Source of the DNA: Scheffersomyces stipitis CBS 6054
Lineage: Eukaryota; Ascomycota; Pichiomycetes; Serinales; Debaryomycetaceae
NCBI RefSeq assembly: GCF_000209165.1
Contig: NC_009068.1
Location: 3,038,001 to 3,102,000 of the forward strand
Reading direction: 5' to 3'
Length of the DNA: 64,000 bases
Shown in pieces: positions 56,801 to 64,000 of the stretch. Below the pieces are notes generated by a model. The model saw only the letters and a program-made list of their open reading frames with translations, ran no database searches and had not been told where the DNA came from. A program made the position numbers and the translations under genes. The number at the start of each line of letters is the position of its first letter. Within the stretch, counting starts at the first letter, position 1.

Positions 56801-59800
56801 CAGACATTTTACTGGGTTTTTAGTTTCCACCTCGGGATGTTTCTTATCAGAAAAATTTTCCATTAATGATCCAGACCAGAAGGAGAAGTCGGCTAAGTAC
56901 ATTTCTGAGTTTTTTGACAAGTGCATTAGTCTTTTGACTTCACAGGACTTGGTCATAAGGGTAGTCGTAAAAGATGTTTTATCCAACGAATCACATTCGG
57001 ATGTCTACCATTTGATATCCACAAAGTTGATGAATGTTGCCAACCAGTACTCGGAGAAGATGGTGTATAACGACGAGGCAGTTTTATACATAGAGCAAGC
57101 TTTAGTCATCATAACTACCATGATTTCAATCAGAAACGATGGTGCCTTCTTGTTGGTATCATTCTTACCTACGATTTGTGAATTCTTCTTAAAGTTTATT
57201 CTGATGCTTGATAACGTGACTGATCAATTGCGATTGAAATTGAGATTCTGCAAACTTGGGATTGTTCTAGAAACAAACAGATCCAATGTCGGCCTCCAGG
57301 GAGCCTTCAAGTTGAGGAATTTCTATGCGAAGGCATCTGCAGAATGGCTAGAATCATCTGTTTTTGGGGACGAGAATGGAGATGATTCTGTAAACACTTC
57401 TTCAAATGTTTCAGTGAAGTCAGGTAAGGATTCAGAAATTGCCTACCTCAAAATAGACTTGGCTGTTCAATGCTCTAAGTGTCTTTCATTGCAAGTCGAA
57501 GAGATCGTCTTGGAAGTTCCTGATGGAACCAAGGATTCCGAGATAAGGAAGTACAAAGATATTGCCTTTGGCAACTACTTTTCGTTGTTCTACAAGATTA
57601 TCCAGAAATATGCTGCTTCAAATATAACTTCAGGAAAGTCGAGACACAAGTTAAACCAAATTTCGGATCATGTGTTAAAGAGTATATCTAACATCCTACA
57701 ATATGATACCGATATTGGAATGCAATTTGTGTTGCCTATGGGCTACCATGAAAACAAAAAGATTAGGTCTATTTTCCTCAATGTATTTTCAAATATGCTT
57801 GCGTCTAGAAAAAACAGAAAAGTGAAGGAAGATTTTTCAGAATCTCTTACTCTGCAAATTACTGATTTACAGGATATATTTGGAGCTATTGCTGAGGTGG
57901 CTTCTTCAACTGAACATAACCTTTTGGCGTCGTCTTTGTTTGGTATTTTCTCGTACACGAAGAAATTGGATAATTTGTTCAAAGTTTTGTTGTACGATGA
58001 AGTGAACACCGTTTCGAGATCGACTGATATTTTTAGAAGAAACTCAGTGCTCACGAGATTGCTTTCAAATTATGCTAGAGACCACGGCTTGGATTACTTG
58101 GAAAATACGTTGAAACCAGTAATTGAAGATATTGTAAATAATGAGGTTATTTTTGAAGTTGAAAAAGTAGACCAGGGTGACTCTGTTGTTTTCATGAAGT
58201 ACTTCAACAAGTTGGTGGATTCTATTGTGCTGTCAGCAGAATCACTTCCAGACTCGTTCAAGTTTATTTGTGCTGAGGTCTATAGATGCGTTCAGAAGAA
58301 GTTTGAAGATGCTGCTCTAATTGCAGTGGGTTCATTTGTTTTCTTGAGATTTTTGTGTCCTGCCATTATCAGCCCAGAAGCTTTCTTTGGTATAAACGTA
58401 ACAAACCCAAAGGTGAAAAGGACATTGATGCAATTAGTGAAAGTGCTACAAAATACGGCAAATGGCTCATTGGGTTTGTTGAAATGGCCCGGTTTAAGTT
58501 CGGAAGTCAACGAATTGAATAACGCGCAAAAGAAGATATTTGAATTCTTGAAGCACGTTGCAACCCAAAAAGTCAACGGATACCCCTTCCAGCCACTTGA
58601 AACTAAACCAGTTGCTGAAATGAAGTATTTGTGCAAGTTTATTTACACGTATTTCACAAGCATTAAGACGAAATATCTCACAGGCAAGATTAATGGAAGT
58701 TTACACCACAAGGTGAGTAGCTTCAGAGTATTTGATAAGATTGTGAAGGAACTCGGTCATCCTAAGCCATCCGTTCAACTTCAGATCACTTCTCCATTCA
58801 AGAACTATGATCCAAACAACAGCGCAAATAACCAGTACAATGATTTCATGACGAAGATGTCGATGAATCAGGTAGATAGACCGACCGATTACCCTGTGAT
58901 TCACATTTCCATTTTTGGTGATGGTACACCTGTTGTGACTGTCAATTTCAAGTACCTCAAAAGCGTTGAAAATGACGTCTATTTGTTGGTGTATAAATTA
59001 TTTGAGACTGCTTCTCAAGTTTGGGAGAATAAATTCTATATGGTGTTTGATTTTACTGAGTTCATTTTTCTTCCAGAATTAGGTGCATTGTACGTCAGTT
59101 TGGTGAAGACGTACGCCCCTGAGCAATTGTTCAAGAACTGTGCAAGGATTTACTATTTCAATGTTCCAAGAAGCAATTATGAAGGACTTACTAAATCTAT
59201 GAAAACGTTGAGAATGATTGGATATGAATACGGTACTAGAATCTATACTTACTCTCAAGTGGATTCTCCTGAAATCATTACCAAACTTTGCTTAGATCCC
59301 GATACACTTGCCATCTCTCGTGACACAAAGGTGACATTCAATCATGCAAAGTTGTATGACGTTGCCACAAAGGAATTCCTACCAATTAGTATCAGAATTG
59401 GTAGAAAATGGATTCAGATTTGTTCGGAGGATAGGGTTATCTTCAAAGGCGAATTAACGGTCACAGATAGCTTTGTTCCCGTAGATGTATATCGTTTAAG
59501 CGATATCACAAAATGTGAAATTTCAAGAACCACAGATCATGATGACGAATTCTCTATCTACTTGAACTACGAGCACCAAGTTGTATTGAGATCATACGAG
59601 AGACTGGAAATATTACGATTCTTGTATTTCACTACGTCACGTTTACCAAAGCAAGCTTCATTTGCCGAAGTAGACAAGGACATGGAACATGGTGAACATA
59701 AAATGCATTGGTTTGGACGTTTGTACAACATAGTCTTCCAAGGATTACTCTGTAACGATGAAGATGTCAGATCTTCTGCATCTATATTATTCGGATCATT

Positions 59801-61979
59801 GTCGACTTACTTTGATATAGATTTTCGTATCAAAAGCTCACATGCAAGAAGCCTTGCTTTTCCAGCAGATTCAACATCGTTTGTTGTATCTATATCCACT
59901 CATTTGGCGAGGGGTATTCCAGAAATGTCCTATAGATTCTTCAAGGCGTTTTTCGACAACTACGAGAAGTTGCCAGAAGAGAATAAGTTAAGTTCCATCA
60001 TCTATATTTCTCCCTGGATCGACAATGTCTATGACTACATCTGTCTTGAGAATGAGGAGAATGGCCCAGGTAGAGTTGCGGAACTTGTAAGACAGTTCTG
60101 TAGAATTTCATTCTTGAATAAGGAACACATTGCATTCTTGAATGACTATATTTGGAAGAAACTCTTCTCAGAGCCTAGATTGGCTTCGACCTTAGTCGAC
60201 GAAGTTGTTGCTTTCGCTATTGACAACAAGAACGACGGACCTGATTGGTCTTTCATCATTGCGGTTATCAGTCCCTCTATCGAAGTATGCGGAGAAGTGG
60301 TCTCAAGGTTGATAACCGCAGTTGGAAAAGCAAAGAAGAAGGATTCAGCAATTGCGGCCAAGAGTAAGCTATTTGAGATTAGAGTATTGGTGAAGATTTG
60401 TGCTTCATTGTTCTTCAACTCATATGCTCTTGCAAGATTATATCTTCCTGATATCGTCTTCTTTTGTACGCTTTTCATTGACAATATGTACTTGGATTTT
60501 GGTGCTGATTTGCAGAAGTTAGTGATCAACATTATCCAATCTTTCTTACACAAGCCGGATCTAAGCGACGATGAACAGCAGGTGGTTGATGAAACCATTG
60601 ACTATTTCAGCAGTCAAAGGGCTAAAATGCTTTTTGGAGTCACCAGAGATATTTCCAACTCTGGTGCTGATGCCAGTCAACTTTATAATAGAGCATCTAA
60701 CTTTGAAGTGTTGTGTGACTACTTGAATGATTTTATCGGTGCCTTAGGTTCAGCAGAAGATAAAACGACGTGGAGAGCCACTTGGTGTTCTTATGCTATA
60801 GATGTGGCTTTCTCGAAGGAGTCAACTTTCCAAAGTAGAGCTATTTTGGTTGTTGGCATTCTTTCGAAGTCTGGCATTAATGATTCCACCGCATGCAGAA
60901 GTTTGAAGTTGATTGCCAATGGAGACATAAGTACTTTGGACTTCACAACAAGCATATCCATTGCAACTGCACGTATACTTGATGGTTTGCCAGCCACTTC
61001 GATCCTTCCACCGGTTCTTATATGGCCACAATTCTGTTTTGGATTGATGAATTGTGCTGCTATCTATCAGCCTTCTATTCAATGCTTGGTAACAGCAGTT
61101 GTGAAGATCATTGAGATTGGAAGTGACTATGTAGAGAAAGCTTTCCAGCAAAGGGTCTACTTGGAACCATACATTTCTGACTTTGAAAAGTCACACAATT
61201 ATGAAATTACAAGAGAAAACTTTGGTGTTCACATATTCTTCACTTTGACTCAGGGATTGAGGGTGTCGCAATTCAGACATACGTCAGTGCATTGTTTGCA
61301 GAAGTATTTCAAGGTCAGATATAAGCACAGAGACAGAACATCGATTTCAGGATTTTTCATTTACAATAACGCCATTGCGTATTTGGTTTTCATTTACTTG
61401 AGTCTTTCTGACGCTGCATTTGAAGAATATTTGGAAGAAATTGGTTTGGATACAGACTACGTTGTTGTGGCAGAGAATGTACGCCTTCCAAGCATATTGG
61501 TAGACTTCCTTTTGATGGATACTGACGCTCCACGAATAACGCTAATTCACGCAGCATACTTCTACGATTCGAAGTCCGTGGATAACTTATTCAAGACAAA
61601 ATTCTTGCATATTTTTGACTATTTGTTCCAACAAAAGGCAGATATTGGATTCATGATCTACCACATTGTGAAGTCCACATTAGAGGAGAACTTCTTGAAC
61701 ACTACATCATTGGATGTTGTTGACACTATTGCAAATATCATGAACATTGTTTATACCGCTCCGAATTACTCTGTTGAAGTGTACAAGAAACAGGTGAGAA
61801 AGGTATTGGAAGACAATAAGGTCACAGTGATTGGAGAAGACAAAACAATGAGAAAGGTCGATGACATCGACACAGAAGAAGGTTTCGAAGTCGCCATAGG
61901 AAGTGACATGAGAAAGCTACAAATGATGCTCTACAGAAGCGCATGTTTGTTTGTTGAAGGTTCTAGATTGGAGGATTAA
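53886..61979 (+). CDS. IRA2: Ras GTPase-activating protein Ira1/Ira2 (neurofibromin family)
   Basis: 2697 aa from the ATG at 53886 (MDTPHDCAF); the upstream extension starts only at TTG. The GAP domain (about 1330-1560) has the arginine finger in F-R1384-R-N-S and the conserved FLRFLCPAIISPEAF (from about 1486). A Sec14/CRAL-TRIO-like module (about 1640-1790, with VYLLVYKLFETASQVWENKFYMVFDF) and a PH-like module follow, as in NF1. An N/S/T-rich low-complexity loop sits at about 170-240. Ira proteins turn off Ras at the membrane and so lower cAMP/PKA signalling. It is shorter than S. cerevisiae Ira1/2 (about 3080 aa). The order IRA-REX4-AVO1 is that of YOL081W-YOL080C-YOL078W, so I prefer IRA2. 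Confidence 0.93.
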   Translation: MDTPHDCAFIETLTGRLQLLLPNRTGHSVAEVELNPQFIVTKLILLNIHTARADAISYIFRCFGSNLSAINDEANGTRVQDRDERLLGSTLVLCRVLLEILKNNWKREKTLMNIDHTDLVLNYSRFYYYDRPNPIDPDAVVPLLDIFISLLSPNVMRKVLLLVKKEDDPVPPSSNSTSKAPLPATSSSTVSHTPASSNYNVTNSNINANTGASNTSNINANISINTSTNANISIPYSASDHLSVILDIPSIYTEDIDNQIEVVLRFLSSANPEEYYDYIYNKIFKYSVREEIIPFPVLQKYAPLVKFMFFSRENSSRIAEDITRAVPLIKSVAWKQAFILFLAYSIKDQTFSRTQDYDYIIRLDRPEMQQLVKNLFDFCSTIYEDSLTAIPCGPFTLTWLVILCLEDFVELDCGKPLNKLRIAFNKRLKFLVTILKDSSNLVNLESFDSLINMFHLAARLEHHKLLDHPVYAFSLKYLDTTHTYLIKYGLHHLNDFAQDEEFGLKYDYLLVNFYIAALMLKPDQYLNIIIQNYNSYRENLKEVKIIIKIIKGLSELENARPLFEKIMQKMALPLKSMIFGSIKLLRQYDLEKQQVLSSQSSAASLFSDIISIESGHFGNSAEIQFSKKTILDHYINEISPSTTSNLNNSEALQEELHTHTHSTNQFVQDSSSQSSTTLSRTRYRVASTIEEILADAFHVFIACPDLYFNDFPLMSSESLGSQNQDELLHTIVQFCQEIVVPLRYAFKTKSVIQEDSRLFDAACALSMRFVDEDTELVAKYTVLSTFANYTTSNYIIQSICEAGVLLSLTDPKFKSIFLFINKFLQRREAFNPIICSNKIILDPNTSSVFEYGGGVVHAIEKILLLSLCTHDIQFYNIAKVTMKWYCNEVKKQAHLYKNNGQDIDENLLSTFEQVINDDFVFTGFVSLHKRFRNILRDAKPTKSLYQVWLVIYNRWLEMLDNKTSLNDENLVFRHFTGFLVSTSGCFLSEKFSINDPDQKEKSAKYISEFFDKCISLLTSQDLVIRVVVKDVLSNESHSDVYHLISTKLMNVANQYSEKMVYNDEAVLYIEQALVIITTMISIRNDGAFLLVSFLPTICEFFLKFILMLDNVTDQLRLKLRFCKLGIVLETNRSNVGLQGAFKLRNFYAKASAEWLESSVFGDENGDDSVNTSSNVSVKSGKDSEIAYLKIDLAVQCSKCLSLQVEEIVLEVPDGTKDSEIRKYKDIAFGNYFSLFYKIIQKYAASNITSGKSRHKLNQISDHVLKSISNILQYDTDIGMQFVLPMGYHENKKIRSIFLNVFSNMLASRKNRKVKEDFSESLTLQITDLQDIFGAIAEVASSTEHNLLASSLFGIFSYTKKLDNLFKVLLYDEVNTVSRSTDIFRRNSVLTRLLSNYARDHGLDYLENTLKPVIEDIVNNEVIFEVEKVDQGDSVVFMKYFNKLVDSIVLSAESLPDSFKFICAEVYRCVQKKFEDAALIAVGSFVFLRFLCPAIISPEAFFGINVTNPKVKRTLMQLVKVLQNTANGSLGLLKWPGLSSEVNELNNAQKKIFEFLKHVATQKVNGYPFQPLETKPVAEMKYLCKFIYTYFTSIKTKYLTGKINGSLHHKVSSFRVFDKIVKELGHPKPSVQLQITSPFKNYDPNNSANNQYNDFMTKMSMNQVDRPTDYPVIHISIFGDGTPVVTVNFKYLKSVENDVYLLVYKLFETASQVWENKFYMVFDFTEFIFLPELGALYVSLVKTYAPEQLFKNCARIYYFNVPRSNYEGLTKSMKTLRMIGYEYGTRIYTYSQVDSPEIITKLCLDPDTLAISRDTKVTFNHAKLYDVATKEFLPISIRIGRKWIQICSEDRVIFKGELTVTDSFVPVDVYRLSDITKCEISRTTDHDDEFSIYLNYEHQVVLRSYERLEILRFLYFTTSRLPKQASFAEVDKDMEHGEHKMHWFGRLYNIVFQGLLCNDEDVRSSASILFGSLSTYFDIDFRIKSSHARSLAFPADSTSFVVSISTHLARGIPEMSYRFFKAFFDNYEKLPEENKLSSIIYISPWIDNVYDYICLENEENGPGRVAELVRQFCRISFLNKEHIAFLNDYIWKKLFSEPRLASTLVDEVVAFAIDNKNDGPDWSFIIAVISPSIEVCGEVVSRLITAVGKAKKKDSAIAAKSKLFEIRVLVKICASLFFNSYALARLYLPDIVFFCTLFIDNMYLDFGADLQKLVINIIQSFLHKPDLSDDEQQVVDETIDYFSSQRAKMLFGVTRDISNSGADASQLYNRASNFEVLCDYLNDFIGALGSAEDKTTWRATWCSYAIDVAFSKESTFQSRAILVVGILSKSGINDSTACRSLKLIANGDISTLDFTTSISIATARILDGLPATSILPPVLIWPQFCFGLMNCAAIYQPSIQCLVTAVVKIIEIGSDYVEKAFQQRVYLEPYISDFEKSHNYEITRENFGVHIFFTLTQGLRVSQFRHTSVHCLQKYFKVRYKHRDRTSISGFFIYNNAIAYLVFIYLSLSDAAFEEYLEEIGLDTDYVVVAENVRLPSILVDFLLMDTDAPRITLIHAAYFYDSKSVDNLFKTKFLHIFDYLFQQKADIGFMIYHIVKSTLEENFLNTTSLDVVDTIANIMNIVYTAPNYSVEVYKKQVRKVLEDNKVTVIGEDKTMRKVDDIDTEEGFEVAIGSDMRKLQMMLYRSACLFVEGSRLED

Positions 61980-62163
61980 GCTGCAAGTACAGGTTTGCAA
62001 CTATAGATTTAAGTTGGTTCAGTAAGTTTTGAGGTTTATGACATAATGACAAACTAGATAATAGTAAATATAGGATTACAATATAGACTATGCGATGCAA
62101 ATTATTAGGCTATTTTAGGATACAAATAGCATGAAGAAAATTCTTCAAGTGACGTTTACTTCT

Positions 62164-62979
62164 TCATCTGTGAAGTTTTCTTTGCTGAATTTCGAACTCT
62201 CTACGATGCAAGCGGAACAATAACATAGTTGCTCTAGCATCTTCAACCGAAGAATGAGCTGCCCCTTGGATTTCCAACTTCAAGAAATGCAGAGTCAACT
62301 TTTTTAAACTAGGAGTCTTACCACTAGCAATGGCACGGAAAGGCTTGTGTCTGGATGTGTCACGGATGAGCGATTTTGGATGTGAAAGAAACAACGCTTC
62401 CAAATCGTGGTGGATGGCATGACCCACTAAGATTCTGTTCTTCAATAAGTCTGCCGTTCTCTTCTGTGCCTCTTCAAATGTAATGGCTACGTTCATGTGT
62501 TTAGGAGAGACACCGCTAACCCAAGTTCTCCAATCGGTGACCTTTTCACGAGGCTTTACAAACTCATCTAGGATTGTATGGCCATAGAAATTCACTATGG
62601 ATACTCTAGCAAGGGCAGACTCTGTTCCTTCTGGTCCTACTCCTACAAATTCACAATCCATACTGAGATACTTTCCCGGCTCTTTCTTTCGGTGGTCATT
62701 TCCCTGCGGTATAAGAGAGACTTTGGAAGCTTCATCATTACTATTGACAATATCATCAGTTTTTATCTCGTTTTCCTTAGTCCAAAGTGTGAGTTCTATA
62801 GGTGATAAATTTGCTTTAGGTGCATTGACTGCTATGGATTTCTCAACAGCCTTGATTAATTTCGAATCATTTTTATTAGACGAAGATTTTGTTTTTGGTT
62901 TCGTAGCTTTTTTCTTCGTTACAGGACTCTTCGATATTTTTGAACTAAGGTTCTTCCAATTCAGAGAAAGGGTGGACAT
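62164..62979 (-). CDS. REX4: 3'-5' RNA exonuclease Rex4
   Basis: 271 aa. A K/S-rich basic N-terminus (1-50) suggests nucleolar targeting. The DEDDh exonuclease domain (about 104-262) shows D108 and E110 in SMDCEFVGVG, the second aspartate D192 in GHAIHHDLEAL, and H242 and D247 in AHSSVEDARATMLL. Rex4-type spacing GPEGTESALARVSIVN is clear. Rex4 takes part in pre-rRNA processing at ITS1. The promoter has TCACGTGA and a PAC core. It is convergent with IRA2 and tandem with AVO1, as in S. cerevisiae. Confidence 0.92.
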   Translation of the reverse strand: MSTLSLNWKNLSSKISKSPVTKKKATKPKTKSSSNKNDSKLIKAVEKSIAVNAPKANLSPIELTLWTKENEIKTDDIVNSNDEASKVSLIPQGNDHRKKEPGKYLSMDCEFVGVGPEGTESALARVSIVNFYGHTILDEFVKPREKVTDWRTWVSGVSPKHMNVAITFEEAQKRTADLLKNRILVGHAIHHDLEALFLSHPKSLIRDTSRHKPFRAIASGKTPSLKKLTLHFLKLEIQGAAHSSVEDARATMLLFRLHRREFEIQQRKLHR

Positions 62980-63354
62980 CGTTATTGAACTAAATTATGA
63001 AAAGGGTAGGCGATGGTCTTCTCTCTTTATCAAAAATAAATTATATATGGGGATGCTCATCTGGTCACGTGAAAATGTCTAAATCATATCTGATAGAGAT
63101 AACAAAAGTTAAGAAACTACACCTACACTTGCTGAAACAGTAACATTTAGTTACAACTCTCCAGAGTCGTGTAATATTCACATAATCGGTCTGATGTTCA
63201 CACTTCGATAACTACATAACCTAGTAGAAATGTTAGAACTAAAGAAAGAAGAAATTATTCATACAGGACGTATATTCACTTAGTTCAAAACAGTTACATG
63301 GAGAAATATGCTTGCAAAATTCACATCAAATACTACGAAAATATTCCTGAATAT
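62980..63354. other. Intergenic region, REX4 promoter / AVO1 3' flank
   Basis: 375 bp. The REX4-proximal part holds the regulatory cluster listed separately; the rest is A/T-rich without a gene. Confidence 0.5.
63055..63076 (-). promoter_or_regulatory. PAC core plus TCACGTGA cluster upstream of REX4
   Basis: On the minus strand, GATGAGC (63061-63055, the PAC core) sits next to the palindrome TCACGTGA (63065-63072). The plus-strand continuation TGAAAATG is RRPE-like. All lie about 75-95 bp upstream of the REX4 ATG. PAC and RRPE mark ribosome-biogenesis genes, and TCACGTGA is the Cbf1 site, prominent in CTG-clade yeasts. Confidence 0.5.
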
Positions 63355-64000
63355 TTACAAAGCATTAATGCTGCTCATATTGTAAACTTGAAGCACCCAT
63401 CTCAATTTGTCTATAATTTCCTGGCATTGTTCCACGCTTTCTGCCTCTAGATCGTATTTCTTTTTTATAGTAGCGTCTTTGGTATTTGTAGTAGATGCAT
63501 CTAATTGTTTCTGGATCACTATCTTGAAGTGGTTGGGATTCTTACTGTTTTTGTACTGTTTCATCTTAATGACCTGAGTAATATGAAACGAACTGGTTTT
63601 CATCATCAGCTCCTTATAGTAATTGTTGTAATTGTAATAATACAAATGGTGATGGTGGTGATGTGATTGTCCAGCACTCTGTGCTGAGAGAGGGATATCG
63701 TTAGGATTGCCTTTAAACACTATATCATCCGAAGGTGTAAGATGGATATAATCACCATCGATGATCAATGATTTTTCAATCTTGTTGAGGATTGTTGTTT
63801 TCTTACGCCAAACCTTCCACTTGAAATAAACTGTATTAAGATTGGTAGGTAGTTGTGGATTCTTGCCTGTCATGATGTCATCCAAGTACTTATTGGAGCT
63901 TACCTTGTTCTTCTTAGTAGCCAACGAATCAGGAACTTTATTGCTGACTTCTGACGTAGGCTTACTGACTGTTGTAGAATTGTTCGTATTGAGAGTTATG
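63355..64000 (-). CDS. AVO1: TORC2 subunit Avo1/Sin1, C-terminal part (runs off the right edge)
   Basis: The frame is open from the stop at 63355 to the window edge, giving about 214 residues. The apparent start at 63924 is a TTG inside the gene, so the N-terminus lies outside. The C-terminal 150 residues form a Sin1-type PH domain: NTVYFKWKVWRKKT, SLIIDGDYIHLTPSDD, SSFHITQVIKMKQYKNSKNPNHFKIVI, and the closing helix ESVEQCQEIIDKLRWVLQVY. A histidine run (six H) interrupts one loop. Avo1/Sin1 links TORC2 to the plasma membrane and to its AGC-kinase substrates. AVO1 follows REX4 and IRA2 in S. cerevisiae, which supports the call. Confidence 0.85.
   Translation of the reverse strand, partial: ITLNTNNSTTVSKPTSEVSNKVPDSLATKKNKVSSNKYLDDIMTGKNPQLPTNLNTVYFKWKVWRKKTTILNKIEKSLIIDGDYIHLTPSDDIVFKGNPNDIPLSAQSAGQSHHHHHHLYYYNYNNYYKELMMKTSSFHITQVIKMKQYKNSKNPNHFKIVIQKQLDASTTNTKDATIKKKYDLEAESVEQCQEIIDKLRWVLQVYNMSSINAL

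Noticed and set aside
1..64000. CRISPR arrays, rRNA genes or further tRNAs
   Set aside because: No regularly spaced repeats; T-arm searches by eye on both strands gave only tRNA-Trp.

Overview
The window is nuclear DNA of a budding yeast. Nearly all genes are single-exon, densely packed and closest to Saccharomyces/Candida families. In-frame CTG is nearly absent: I find none in the 558-codon ROK1 and only two, both near the 3' end, in the 882-codon MCM4. This is the usage of the CUG-Ser clade, and together with the gene content it suggests a Scheffersomyces/Debaryomyces/Candida relative. If so, leucines encoded by CTG in a standard translation are really serine. The species call is inference.

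Layout. 1-78 is the 5' end of a probable RNase MRP subunit gene (RMP1-like). 0.5-8.2 kb holds ACL4 (Rpl4 chaperone), a Zn2Cys6 transcription factor with a 2.7 kb upstream region rich in degenerate repeats, and CWC15 (splicing). 8.3-14.4 kb: SPA2 (polarisome) and MRPL15. 14.9-20.7 kb: ROK1 (DEAD-box, ribosome biogenesis), ATP20 (ATP synthase subunit g), an alpha/beta hydrolase like S. cerevisiae YNR064C, and TMS1 (Serinc family). 21-31.5 kb: ELP4 (Elongator), a small coiled-coil protein, MCM4, an INA17-like ATP synthase assembly factor, a TMEM115/YOL107W-like membrane protein and TRS85 (TRAPPIII). 33.4-37.5 kb: RAX2 (bud-site marker). 38.3-44.1 kb: a nearly intact two-ORF LINE retrotransposon on the minus strand. 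Its 5' end lies within 65 bp upstream of an intronless tRNA-Trp gene. 44.4-51.2 kb: VPS10/PEP1, a spliced POP8 (RNase P/MRP) whose intron I can place, and an unknown 239-aa protein with an eIF4E-binding-like N-terminus. 53.9-64 kb: IRA1/2 (Ras GAP), REX4 and the C-terminal part of AVO1/SIN1 (TORC2), which runs off the window.

The genes are mostly housekeeping and do not form one pathway. Several local pairs match neighbours in S. cerevisiae: ACL4-CWC15, SPA2(SPH1)-MRPL15, ATP20-MCM4, ELP4-INA17, TMS1-TRS85, VPS10-POP8 and IRA2-REX4-AVO1. These pairs support the assignments. The unusual parts are the LINE and its surroundings, the four long intergenic regions (4.8-7.5, 12.1-13.7, 31.5-33.4 and 51.2-53.9 kb), and the unrecognised proteins at 22.7 and 50.5 kb.
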